A stretch of 64,000 bases of DNA. Origin: Caulobacteraceae bacterium. Its GTDB lineage: Bacteria; Pseudomonadota; Alphaproteobacteria; Caulobacterales; Caulobacteraceae. Below, in pieces: positions 8,894 to 19,967 of the stretch (positions are counted from its first letter, which is position 1; each line of letters starts with the position of its first letter). The notes under the pieces were generated by a model. That model was not told the origin of the DNA. It saw nothing but the letters and a program-made list of their open reading frames with translations, and did not search any database. The stretch spans positions 1-64,000 of the forward strand of contig JAIXZX010000011.1 in assembly GCA_027489335.1 (NCBI GenBank), in the 5' to 3' direction. The position numbers and the translations under genes were made by a program.

Positions 8894-11566
8894 ATGCGGC
8901 GGCCGGTCGCAGCAATCGACCTCAATGGTCCGATACCCGACAGACTCAAGGTCGCATTTGCTATTGCATGGGCGGTGAAGCTCCCCGCCGACGCATCCCG
9001 CTCTCGCGTCTCCCCGCCCCCAGGAAATGAGATCGAGTTCGCGGCCTTGTCCGATGTCGACCTGACGAATTGTGACCGCGAACCCATCCATCTGCTGGGC
9101 CAGATTCAGCCGTTCGGCTTCCTGCTGGCGGTCACGGGTCAATGGATGGTGGCCCACGCCTCGGACAATGCGCAGGCCTTCCTGGGCTGCGCCGCCGATG
9201 ACCTGATCGGCCAGTCGCTGACCGATGTGCTGGACGGTCACGCGGTCCATGAGATCCGCGGCCGGTTGCAGATCATGCGCGGCGCCGACTCCGTCGAGCG
9301 GGTGTTCAACCTGCCGCTCCGGGCCGGCGGCGAGCCGTTTGACGTCGCGGTACACTATTCTGGCGACCTGCTGGTGATTGAGGCCGAGCCCAGCCGCACC
9401 GACTCCTCCCTGGAGGCGGCCTCGGCCGTCCGGTCCATGGCCAACCGGGTCGCCGAGCGGAAGACCATCGAGGACATCGTCCACGAGGCCGCCCGCCAGG
9501 TGCGCGCCCTGACCGAATTCGACCGCGTCATGGTCTATCGCTTTGACCAGGACGGCGCCGGCGAGGTGATCGCCGAGTCTGTACGCCCGGGCATCGGCTC
9601 CTTCCTCGGCCAGCGCTATCCGGCCTCGGACATTCCGCAGCAGGCCCGCGCCCTCTATGAGCGCAGCTGGCTGCGCATCATCGCCGACATCAACGCCGAG
9701 ACGCCCAAGGTGCGGCCCGCGCTTGGCCCCAGCGGCGGCCCGCTGGACCTCTCCATGTCGATGCTGCGGGCCGTTTCGCCGATCCACATCGAGTACCTGC
9801 GCAACATGGGGGTGGGCGCCTCGCTCTCCATCTCCATCCTGCGCCAGGGCAAGCTGTGGGGCCTGTTCGCCTGCCACCACTATGGCCCACACCACGTCTC
9901 CTATGAGCGTCGCACGGCCGCCGAGCTTTTCGGCCAGATCTTCTCCTACATGCTGGAGAGCCGCGAGCAGGAGATCGAGGCCCGCCATGTGGAGCGCGCG
10001 CGCAATCTGCATGACCGGCTGGTCAGCTCTGTCGCGACGGCGTCCGGACCGGAAAGCCTCACCCCCTTCATGGGCGAACTCTGCGCCCTGGCCGGTTGCG
10101 AGGCCGTGGTGGTGCGCATGGGCGGCCAGACCGCGAGCCACGGGGCTGGCCTATCGCCCGACCGACTGAAGACCCTGGTGACCTTCCTGGACGGCCGGGG
10201 AGCCCCTGGGGTGTTCCACACCCACCACCTCAGCGCCCACCTTCCGGAGGCCGAGGATTGGCGTGAGGCCGCCGGCGTCATCGCCGTGCCCCTCTCGCGG
10301 GAGCCAGGGGACTATCTGATCTTCCAGCGGGCCGAGATCGTCCGGGAGATCGCCTGGGCCGGGGATCCAAACAAGGCCGTCACCGTCGGCCCCATGGGCG
10401 CCAGACTGACCCCGCGCCAGAGTTTCGAGGTCTGGAAAGAGACCGTCCGCGGCCAGTCGCGGGCCTGGTCGGCCTCAGAGCTTGCAGCGGTGGACAGCCT
10501 GCGCCTGACCCTGCTGGAAGTGGTCATGCGGCTGACCGACTTCGCCCACGCCGAGCGCGGCAAGGCGCAGCACCGGCAAGAGATCCTGATCGCCGAGCTG
10601 AACCACCGGGTTCGCAACATCCTGGGTCTGATCCGCGGGCTGATCTCCCAGAGCCGGGACGGGGCCACCAACGTCCAGCAGTTCTTCGATGTGGTCTCTG
10701 GCCGGGTCCAGGCCCTGGCCAGGGCCCATGACCAGATCACCCAGCAGCATTGGGGCCCAGGCGCCCTGACCGACCTGATCCGAGGGGAGGCCGAAGCCTA
10801 TCTGGCCGCCAAGGCCGATCGGCTGATCCTGACCGGACCTGAGGTGCTGATCGAGCCCCAGGCCTTTTCGACCCTGTCGCTGGTGGTGCATGAACTGGTG
10901 ACCAACTCGGCCAAGTATGGCGCACTCTGCGACAGCCGCGGCCAAGTGCATGTGAGCTGGCGCACCGATGCTTCGGGCGCCCTTGACCTGGCCTGGCGGG
11001 AAGAGGGCGGGCCCGAGGTGCGCGTCCCGACCCGCCGGGGCTTCGGCTCCACCATCATCGAGCGCTCCATCCCCCACGAGCTGGGCGGCGAGGCGCAGGT
11101 CGTCTTCGATCCGGAGGGTCTGCAGGTGGCCCTGCGGGTGCCCGGGCGCTTTGTCGTCGAGGCGGTCGGCGCCCCCGACGATCCGAAGACCGCGCCGGCG
11201 CCAGACACCCGGACGCCCGGCCCCGAGCAGGTGCTGGTGGTCGAGGACAACATCATCATCGCCCTCGACCTGGAGGGCGTGTTGCTCAAGCTCGGCGCCG
11301 GCCAGGTGAATCTCGCCTCGACCGTCGCCTCTGCGTTGGAGGCCCTTGAGGCCGCGCGCCCGGACTTCGCCTTCCTCGATCTCAATCTGGGCGAGGAGAC
11401 CAGTCTGCCGGTGGCCGACCGGCTGCTGGCCGATGGCGTGCCGTTCGCCTTCGGCACCGGCTTCGGCGACCAGGCCGACCTGCCCGAGCACCTGTCCGGC
11501 GTGCCGATCATCAGCAAGCCCTATTCGGAAAAAGCCCTGCGCGAGGTCCTGACCCGCCGGTCCTGA
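8894..11566 (+). CDS. bphP: Bacteriophytochrome histidine kinase with C-terminal receiver
   Basis: An 890-residue red/far-red photoreceptor. The domains in order are PAS (about 45-150), GAF (about 170-330) with PASDIPQQA near residue 246, PHY with the tongue motif PRQSFE near 505, an HWE/HisKA_2 kinase with the phosphoacceptor ELNHRVRN (His571), an ATPase domain with VVHELVTNSAKYGAL, and a receiver with phosphoacceptor Asp829 (AFLDLNLG) and Lys in ISKPY. Cys60 in TNCDREPIH is the biliverdin attachment site of bacteriophytochromes. The start is uncertain: residues 1-40 are unlike the family and no clear Shine-Dalgarno is seen. The receiver could be a phosphate sink or an output modulator. Confidence 0.92.
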   Translation: MRRPVAAIDLNGPIPDRLKVAFAIAWAVKLPADASRSRVSPPPGNEIEFAALSDVDLTNCDREPIHLLGQIQPFGFLLAVTGQWMVAHASDNAQAFLGCAADDLIGQSLTDVLDGHAVHEIRGRLQIMRGADSVERVFNLPLRAGGEPFDVAVHYSGDLLVIEAEPSRTDSSLEAASAVRSMANRVAERKTIEDIVHEAARQVRALTEFDRVMVYRFDQDGAGEVIAESVRPGIGSFLGQRYPASDIPQQARALYERSWLRIIADINAETPKVRPALGPSGGPLDLSMSMLRAVSPIHIEYLRNMGVGASLSISILRQGKLWGLFACHHYGPHHVSYERRTAAELFGQIFSYMLESREQEIEARHVERARNLHDRLVSSVATASGPESLTPFMGELCALAGCEAVVVRMGGQTASHGAGLSPDRLKTLVTFLDGRGAPGVFHTHHLSAHLPEAEDWREAAGVIAVPLSREPGDYLIFQRAEIVREIAWAGDPNKAVTVGPMGARLTPRQSFEVWKETVRGQSRAWSASELAAVDSLRLTLLEVVMRLTDFAHAERGKAQHRQEILIAELNHRVRNILGLIRGLISQSRDGATNVQQFFDVVSGRVQALARAHDQITQQHWGPGALTDLIRGEAEAYLAAKADRLILTGPEVLIEPQAFSTLSLVVHELVTNSAKYGALCDSRGQVHVSWRTDASGALDLAWREEGGPEVRVPTRRGFGSTIIERSIPHELGGEAQVVFDPEGLQVALRVPGRFVVEAVGAPDDPKTAPAPDTRTPGPEQVLVVEDNIIIALDLEGVLLKLGAGQVNLASTVASALEALEAARPDFAFLDLNLGEETSLPVADRLLADGVPFAFGTGFGDQADLPEHLSGVPIISKPYSEKALREVLTRRS

Positions 11567-11570
11567 TCGA

Positions 11571-13025
11571 TCAGGACCGGTAGTCGCCGTTGATGGCGAT
11601 GTATTGCTTGGTCAGGTCGCAGGTCCAGACGCTGGCGCTGGCCTTGCCGACGCCCACATCGATGAACACCTCGAGCTCCTGGCGCTTCATGTACGCGCTC
11701 ATCTTGGCCTCGTCATAGGTCGGCGCGATGAGGCCGTCCTGCGCGGCCCAGTGCTCTCCGAAGCGGACCGACAGCTCGTCCCGGTTCACCGGCTCTTCGG
11801 TCTTGCCCACGGCCATGACGATGCGCCCCCAATTGGCGTCTTCCCCGGCGAAGGCGGTCTTCACCAGCGGGCTCTCAGCCACCGACCGGGCGATCTTGCG
11901 GGCGGAGACCGGGTTCTCGGCCCCGGCCACGGTGATCTTGACGAACTTGGTCGCCCCCTCCCCGTCCCGCACCAGCTGAAGGGCGAGGTCGAGCAGCACC
12001 GCCTCCAGCTTTTCGCGGAAGTCGGCCAGGCGCTTGTCGCCGGCCCGGGTGATCTTCGGCGCGCCGGACTGACCGGTGGCGAACAGCAGCAGGGTGTCGT
12101 TGGTCGAGGTGTCCCCGTCCACCGTCACGCAGTTGAAGGTGGTGCGAACATAGAGGTTCACCAGGCTCTGCAAGGCGGGCGCTGAGATGGCGGCGTCTGT
12201 GGCCACGAAGGCCAGCATGGTCGCCATGTCCGGGGCGATCATACCCGAACCCTTGCAGATCCCCGAGATCCGCACCGGGACCCCGTCGATCATAGCTTCT
12301 GCGGTGGCCCCCTTGGGGAAGGTGTCGGTGGTCATGATCGCCCGCGCCGCGGCGTCCCAGCCGTCGGCCGACAGCTTCTGCTCCACCTCGGGCAGGCGCT
12401 GGGTGATCTTGGCGTCGTCCAGCAGCACGCCGATGACCCCTGTGGAGGCCAGCATCACGTCCCGCTGGCGGCAGTCGAACCGCTTGGCCACCGCAGAGGC
12501 CACCCGGCGGGCGGCGTCGGCGCCGGGCTTGCCGGTGAAGGCGTTGGCGCAGCCGGCGTTGACCACCAGGGCGCGGGCCTCGGTCCCCTTGGTGGCGGCC
12601 AGCTGCTTCTGGCACCAGTCCACGGGCGCGGAGCCGACCTTGTGCCGCGTGAAGACCCCAGCCGCCGTCGTTCCCGGATTGAAGCTCACCAGCAGCAGGT
12701 CGTCGCGCTCATGCTTGTAAAAGCCGGCCCGGCCGACCGCCAGACGCACCCCGGCCACCGGCGGCATGGTGGGGAAGGGCACGACCAGGGGCGAGACCGG
12801 CAGGGCGCCCTTGGCCGGCTTCGGCGCGGGGGCCGGCGCGCTGTCCAGGGCGCGGCTGGCCTTGTCGGCCCGCTTGAGCGCGGCACGCTTCAGGGCGCTG
12901 GCCAGGGGATCGAGGGCTCGCTCGAGCTTTTGGCCCATGGCCTCGCCAACGCTCTCGGGCGCCTTGGGCGCCGGCTTGGCCTGCGTCTTCGCGGCCTTCG
13001 ATGAGTCTGAGGGCTTCTTCGCCAT
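11571..13025 (-). CDS. argJ: Bifunctional glutamate N-acetyltransferase / ornithine acetyltransferase ArgJ
   Basis: A 484-residue ArgJ, which recycles the acetyl group from acetylornithine to glutamate in arginine synthesis. The precursor cleaves itself between Ala and Thr in KGSGMIAPDMATML, and the new N-terminal Thr is the nucleophile. That segment is intact here. The catalytic core begins at VSPLVVPFPTMPPVAGVRL. The 75 residues before it are an unusual Lys/Ala/Pro-rich extension compared with the family length of about 400-410. The ATG overlaps the upstream parvulin stop as TGATG, so the extension is the natural translated start rather than an overcalled one. It converges with the phytochrome gene four bases away. 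Confidence 0.95.
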   Translation of the reverse strand: MAKKPSDSSKAAKTQAKPAPKAPESVGEAMGQKLERALDPLASALKRAALKRADKASRALDSAPAPAPKPAKGALPVSPLVVPFPTMPPVAGVRLAVGRAGFYKHERDDLLLVSFNPGTTAAGVFTRHKVGSAPVDWCQKQLAATKGTEARALVVNAGCANAFTGKPGADAARRVASAVAKRFDCRQRDVMLASTGVIGVLLDDAKITQRLPEVEQKLSADGWDAAARAIMTTDTFPKGATAEAMIDGVPVRISGICKGSGMIAPDMATMLAFVATDAAISAPALQSLVNLYVRTTFNCVTVDGDTSTNDTLLLFATGQSGAPKITRAGDKRLADFREKLEAVLLDLALQLVRDGEGATKFVKITVAGAENPVSARKIARSVAESPLVKTAFAGEDANWGRIVMAVGKTEEPVNRDELSVRFGEHWAAQDGLIAPTYDEAKMSAYMKRQELEVFIDVGVGKASASVWTCDLTKQYIAINGDYRS

Positions 13026-13996
13026 CACTTGGGCTCCGGCGTCTTGGCGGCGGGAGCCTTGGGCGCAGCCGCCGCCGGCGCCGGCTTGGCGGGCGGGGCG
13101 GCGTCGGCCGGCTCCACTGGCGCGCCCGGCACATCCTCGGCGGCGCCGATCAGGGTCTCGACCTTGGCGCGACCGCGCAGCTTCTCCAGCAGATCGCGGA
13201 CCTGGTCATAGGTCAGGAAGCGGATGATCTGGGGCCGGGCGGCCTCCAGAGTGATCGGCTCCTCCAGCCGCCGATCCTCGATGCGGACCACGGCGAAGCC
13301 GCCCTCGACCTCGAAGGGGCCGACGATCTCGCCGGCCTTGGCGTCCTTAAGGGCGCCCTCATAGGCCTCAGGCATGACGTCGGTGGTGAAATAGCCGAGA
13401 TCGCCGCCGTTAAAGCGGGTGGCCGCATCGGTGGACCGCTCCATGGCCAGGGCCTCGAAGGAGGCGCCGGTGGCCAGCAGGCTCTTCACCGCCTCGCCCT
13501 CCTCCAGGGTCGCCACCAGGATCTGGCGGGCGCGGATCTCCTCCGACTGGCGGGCGAGCTTGAGCTGTTCCTGATAGAGGCCGCGGATGGCGTTCTCATT
13601 GACAGCGTCAGAGACGACGCTCTCGACGAGCATGTCCCCCAGAATACGCTCCCGGGCGGCCGCCAGCCGGCGTTGCGCCACCGGGTCCTCGTCCAGATTG
13701 CGGTTCAGGGCCTCGGCGGCCAGCAGCTTCTGGTCGATCACCTCGTCAAGCACCCGACGGAACAGGTCCGAGGAAATGTCCAGGGGCTCTCCTTCGCCGA
13801 TCAGGGCCTGGGCGACGGCCTCACGCTTGACGTCGGAGGCCCAGACGGTCTTGCCGTCGACCCGGGCCACGGCCTCGTCGCCAGGCTGCGGCGGGCGCTC
13901 GTCGCCGCCGCGGTCGCCGCACGCAGCGAGGATCAGGCCGACGGCGGTGAGCACGGCCGCCAGACCGCCGAAACGAACAGGCTTTGCACGAGTCAT
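13025..13996 (-). CDS. Parvulin-type peptidyl-prolyl isomerase lipoprotein
   Basis: A 323-residue exported foldase of the SurA/PpiC/EpsD type. A signal peptide ends in the lipobox LAAC near residue 23, so the protein is probably anchored as a lipoprotein. A SurA_N-like helical region (about 60-140) is followed by one parvulin domain with IRARQILVATLEEGE, FNGGDLGYFTTDVMPEAYEGAL and VGPFEVEGGFAVVRIEDRR. An Ala/Pro/Lys-rich C-terminal tail ends the protein. The start at 13996 has AGGGA at good spacing; an ATG three codons earlier (14005) is possible but sits too close to the same element. Its stop overlaps the argJ start, so the two form an operon. Confidence 0.9.
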   Translation of the reverse strand: MTRAKPVRFGGLAAVLTAVGLILAACGDRGGDERPPQPGDEAVARVDGKTVWASDVKREAVAQALIGEGEPLDISSDLFRRVLDEVIDQKLLAAEALNRNLDEDPVAQRRLAAARERILGDMLVESVVSDAVNENAIRGLYQEQLKLARQSEEIRARQILVATLEEGEAVKSLLATGASFEALAMERSTDAATRFNGGDLGYFTTDVMPEAYEGALKDAKAGEIVGPFEVEGGFAVVRIEDRRLEEPITLEAARPQIIRFLTYDQVRDLLEKLRGRAKVETLIGAAEDVPGAPVEPADAAPPAKPAPAAAAPKAPAAKTPEPK

Positions 13997-14145
13997 GGGC
14001 AGCATCCCTGGAGCGCCGGACAGGACCGAAGGCGCAGTCCGTCCCTAGCCATTTCCCCCGCGGGATGCAAAGGTTGCGGCGATCATAGCTCGGCGTCCGC
14101 ACCACAAGCAGATGGCCGGATCGTATTCATTCGGGAGAATTACAT

Positions 14146-15315
14146 ATGCGTGAAGCCGTTATCGTTTCCTATGCCCGCACCGGGCTCGCCAAGTCCGGCC
14201 GTGGGGGTTTCAACATGACCCCGACCATGAGCATGGGCGCGCACGCGGTGAAACACGCGGTCGAACGCTCGGGAATCGATGCGGCCGCCATCGAAGACTG
14301 CATTATGGGCAATGTGGCCCATGGCGCAGGCAATCTGGGCCGCCAGGTGGCCCTGCTGGCCGGCCTGCCGATCACCACCTCGGGTTCGACGGTCAACCGC
14401 TTCTGCTCCTCGGGTCTGAACACCATCGCGACGGCGGCCAACTATGTGCGCAATGACGGCGCCGATGCGGTTGTCGCCGGCGGCGTGGAGTCCCTGTCGA
14501 TGCCCGGCGGTGGCGGCGGTCGTGAAAACATCGACCCGGCCCTGGTGCAGCAGTATCCGGCCATCTTCATGCCGATGATCGACACCGCCGACATCGTGGC
14601 CGAGCGCTACAAGGTCAGCCGTGAGGCCCAGGACCAGTACTCGCTGGAGTCCCAGCAGCGCATGGCCGCGGCCCAGCAGGCGCAGAAGTTCAAGGACGAA
14701 ATCGTCCCGATGAAGACCAAGATGAAGCAGGTCAACAAGGAGACGAAGGAAGAGACCGTCGTCGACTACACGGTGGATCGCGACGAGTGCAATCGTCCCG
14801 ACACGACCCTGGAAGGCCTGGCCAAGCTTCAGCCCGTCCGTGGCGAAGGCAAGTTCATCACCGCCGGCAACGCCAGCCAGCTGTCCGACGGCGCCGCCGC
14901 CGTGGTGATCATGGACTCCAAGGCCGCCGAAAAGGCCGGTCTGAGCCCCATGGGCGCCTTCAAGGGCTGGGTCGTCGCCGGCTGCGAGCCTGACGAAATG
15001 GGCATCGGCCCGGTCTTCGCCATCCCGCGCCTGCTGGAGCGTCATGGCCTGAAGATCGACGACATCGACCTGTGGGAGCTGAACGAGGCCTTCGCCTCGC
15101 AGTGCCTCTATTCCCGCGACAAGCTGGGCATCGACCCGGAGAAGTACAACGTCAATGGCGGCTCCATCGCCATCGGCCACCCCTATGGCATGACCGGCGC
15201 CCGTCTGGCCGGCCACATCCTGCAGGAAGGCAAGCGCCGCAACGCTAAGTACGCCGTGGTCTCCATGTGCATCGGTGGCGGCATGGGCGCCGCTGGCCTG
15301 TTCGAAGTCTACTGA
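14146..15315 (+). CDS. Acetyl-CoA acetyltransferase / 3-ketoacyl-CoA thiolase
   Basis: A 389-residue thiolase that cleaves or condenses acyl-CoA thioesters. The active-site residues are all present: nucleophilic Cys in NRFCSSGLN near residue 87, His in [16 protein letters not shown] near 345, and the second Cys in [12 protein letters not shown] near 375. The NEAFA loop is also intact. The length and N-terminus [16 protein letters not shown] are typical. GGGAGA lies about 9 bases before the ATG. The gene is monocistronic, sits between the divergent parvulin-argJ operon and secA, and is closed by an intrinsic terminator. Whether it acts in beta-oxidation or in acetoacetyl-CoA formation is not decidable from sequence. 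Confidence 0.93.
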   Translation: MREAVIVSYARTGLAKSGRGGFNMTPTMSMGAHAVKHAVERSGIDAAAIEDCIMGNVAHGAGNLGRQVALLAGLPITTSGSTVNRFCSSGLNTIATAANYVRNDGADAVVAGGVESLSMPGGGGGRENIDPALVQQYPAIFMPMIDTADIVAERYKVSREAQDQYSLESQQRMAAAQQAQKFKDEIVPMKTKMKQVNKETKEETVVDYTVDRDECNRPDTTLEGLAKLQPVRGEGKFITAGNASQLSDGAAAVVIMDSKAAEKAGLSPMGAFKGWVVAGCEPDEMGIGPVFAIPRLLERHGLKIDDIDLWELNEAFASQCLYSRDKLGIDPEKYNVNGGSIAIGHPYGMTGARLAGHILQEGKRRNAKYAVVSMCIGGGMGAAGLFEVY

Positions 15316-15340
15316 TCTTCGATCCGCATAGCTGATCTGG

Positions 15341-15371
15341 AAGGGCTCCCCGGCGACGGCGGAGCCCTTTT
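15341..15371 (+). terminator. Rho-independent terminator of the thiolase gene
   Basis: AAGGGCTCC (15341-15349) pairs with GGAGCCCTT (15361-15369) across an 11-base loop and is followed by a T-run (15368-15371). It lies 25 bases after the thiolase stop and well before the secA promoter candidate. Confidence 0.85.
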
Positions 15372-15416
15372 CCGTGCCTGGAACCCTCCGATTGCGGCTC
15401 CGCAGCGGGCCTTGCG

Positions 15417-15445
15417 TTGACACTGAGGGGGCCGCTGCTTAAGTC
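15417..15445 (+). promoter_or_regulatory. Candidate housekeeping promoter of secA
   Basis: A perfect -35 hexamer TTGACA (15417-15422), a 17-base spacer and a weak -10 TAAGTC (15440-15445) lie downstream of the thiolase terminator. The predicted leader is about 100 bases to the secA ATG at 15552 and contains short GC palindromes but no recognisable secretion-monitor ORF. Confidence 0.4.
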
Positions 15446-15551
15446 TCGGCCTCGCTCAAAGAGCGGGATTCCGGGCAGGCGAAGGTCAGACGGCGCGCCG
15501 TGCGCAACGCCCGCGACCCCGCATCGACCGCATTCTCGGACGCCCCCACAC

Positions 15552-18311
<2,760 letters not shown>

Positions 18312-19100
18312 GTGACGTCCCCGCCGGTTCTGGAGTCCGCCGGCCGGTGCCCCGTCTGCGAGGACGAGGTGGTCTTCGCCTCAAGCGACCACTGGCTCCG
18401 GGACGGGTTCAAGTGCTCAGGCTGTGGCTCGATCCCGCGGGAACGGGCCCTGATGCGGATGCTGAGCGAGCTGGCGCCTGACTGGCGAAGCCTGGCCATT
18501 CACGAGAGCTCCGGCTGCTCGGTGTCGAGCAACCGGCTGCGGGCGCAGTGCCCGGGCTATGTGGCCACCCAGTACGATCCCGCCACCCCCTGGGGACAGA
18601 CCCACGTCCACGGCTATCGTAGCGAGGATCTGGAGGCCCAGACCTTCGCCGACGCCAGCTTCGACATCGTCATCACCCAGGACGTGTTCGAGCACCTGTT
18701 CGCGCCGGACCGGGCCATCGCCGAGATCGCCCGGACCCTGAAGCCCGGCGGCTTCCACATCTGCACCGTGCCGATCGTGCGAGGCGCACAGCCTTCAGTC
18801 CGGCGCGCCCGGCGGCGAAGGGACGGGTCGGTGGAGCACCTCGCGCCAGCGGAATATCACGGCAATCCCATGGACCCCGACGGCGCCCTGGTGACCGTCG
18901 ACTGGGGCTATGACATCGCCGACTACCTCGACCGCGCCAGCGGCCTGTCGACCACCATCCACACCATCGATGATCTGAGCCAGGGCATCCGCGCAGCCTA
19001 CATCGAGGTGCTGGTCTCCAGGAAAACCCTGCCCAGCCAGGTCACCCCTGATGGAGCGCCCGACCGCCGCCCCCTCCTGCGCCGGCTGTTCCACCGCTGA
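18312..19100 (+). CDS. Class I SAM-dependent methyltransferase with N-terminal zinc ribbon
   Basis: A 262-residue protein that starts with GTG directly after the secA stop codon. Residues 13-40 carry two CxxC pairs (RCPVCED and KCSGCGS) likely to bind zinc. A methyltransferase fold follows with the post-I and motif IV region FADASFDIVITQDVFEHLFAPDRAI and LKPGGFHICTVP. The classical glycine-rich motif I is not obvious. The C-terminus is a short basic tail. The substrate is unknown; similar zinc-ribbon methyltransferases occur in surface-polysaccharide clusters, but there is no such cluster here. Close coupling to secA is probably only transcriptional. Confidence 0.8.
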   Translation: MTSPPVLESAGRCPVCEDEVVFASSDHWLRDGFKCSGCGSIPRERALMRMLSELAPDWRSLAIHESSGCSVSSNRLRAQCPGYVATQYDPATPWGQTHVHGYRSEDLEAQTFADASFDIVITQDVFEHLFAPDRAIAEIARTLKPGGFHICTVPIVRGAQPSVRRARRRRDGSVEHLAPAEYHGNPMDPDGALVTVDWGYDIADYLDRASGLSTTIHTIDDLSQGIRAAYIEVLVSRKTLPSQVTPDGAPDRRPLLRRLFHR

Positions 19101-19180
19101 GGCGCGGGCGACCCGGGATTGCATCTTCGGTTACAATATAACATCATCCGCCCCTGACCTTGTCGAGCCGGGGGGCCGTG

Positions 19181-19594
19181 ATGCTGCAGCTGGAATTCTG
19201 GACGGCGCGCATGCGCCTGCTGGGCCTGATCGCGATCGCCATCAGCATCGCGACCTGGGCCCTTGAGCTTACCGGGTTGGTCTATGTCTGCCCCTATTGC
19301 CGGACACAGCGGACGGTTATCGGCCTGCTGGGCCTGCTGATGGTGACGCCCAATCCGGGCTTCTGGATCAGCCGCTATCTGGGTGCTGTGCTGGGGGTTT
19401 TTGGCCTCGTGGTGGGCTCGACCCAGCACTTTGCCGGCTGGCGCAAGGTGATGAAGGGCGAGTTCGTTCTCTCACCCAAGGTCTATGACGACGCCTTCCT
19501 GCTGTCGGGGGCGGCCATCTTCATCATCACCGCCCAGGTTCTGCTGCTCTACGCCTACCGCAGGCCGGCGGCCGCCGGACCGGTCACCCCTTGA
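19181..19594 (+). CDS. DsbB-like four-helix membrane protein with a single CxxC
   Basis: A 137-residue inner membrane protein with about four transmembrane helices (roughly 13-33, 46-62, 70-87 and 113-132). Cys37-Pro-Tyr-Cys40 followed by RTQR sits at the end of helix 1, the position of the CxxC-xxxR quinone-proximal pair in DsbB. The second DsbB cysteine pair, which normally reoxidises DsbA from the periplasmic loop, is absent: the loop QHFAGWRKVMKGEF has none. It may be a reduced DsbB/VKOR-like oxidoreductase or have another thiol function. The ATG at 19181 with a G-rich Shine-Dalgarno was preferred over TTG at 19160 and GTG at 19178. Confidence 0.72.
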   Translation: MLQLEFWTARMRLLGLIAIAISIATWALELTGLVYVCPYCRTQRTVIGLLGLLMVTPNPGFWISRYLGAVLGVFGLVVGSTQHFAGWRKVMKGEFVLSPKVYDDAFLLSGAAIFIITAQVLLLYAYRRPAAAGPVTP

Positions 19595-19967
19595 GGGTGA
19601 TGAAGGTCTCGCTCTCGATCAGCCACTGACCGCGGACCCTGGTCCAGGCGGCCAGGTACCAGCCGGCGATGTGCTCGCCCTGACTGCGGGAAACCGCCAC
19701 CCAGACGCCCCGCTCGGCGGCGCGTTCGCCGTCGGCGTCCAGTTCCACCGCCTCGGGCGTTCGGACAAAGGCCACGAAGTCCGGATCGGCGAACTGGGCG
19801 GCGAAGGCGGCGATCACCGCCTCCACCCCGCTGATCAGCGACCCATCGCCGACGATCACGTTCACGCGGGGGTCGAAGAAGGGCTTCAACCGCGCCGCCT
19901 CCTTGGCTGCGATCAGCTTGTTGGTCAGCCGCCGGCGGGCGAGGATCGCGTCCTTGGGCGTGGTCAC
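19584..19967 (-). CDS. NTF2-fold / SnoaL-like protein (DUF4440 type)
   Basis: A 127-residue single-domain cone-shaped NTF2-like protein of the DUF4440/SnoaL group. The pattern of an N-terminal helix (KDAILARRRLTNKLIAA), a GDGSLISGVEAVIAAFAAQF segment and a terminal WYLAAWTRVRGQWLIESETFITL beta hairpin is characteristic. The fold serves many small-molecule enzymes and binding proteins, so no reaction can be assigned. It converges with the DsbB-like gene (11-base overlap of 3' ends). Its start overlaps the stop of the quinone-reductase-like gene by four bases, making it the second gene of that operon. Confidence 0.8.
   Translation of the reverse strand: MTTPKDAILARRRLTNKLIAAKEAARLKPFFDPRVNVIVGDGSLISGVEAVIAAFAAQFADPDFVAFVRTPEAVELDADGERAAERGVWVAVSRSQGEHIAGWYLAAWTRVRGQWLIESETFITLKG

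Noticed and set aside
15380-15420. GGAAC followed by CGTT upstream of secA as an EcfG promoter
   Set aside because: The boxes are about 31 bases apart, far outside the 16-17 base spacing.
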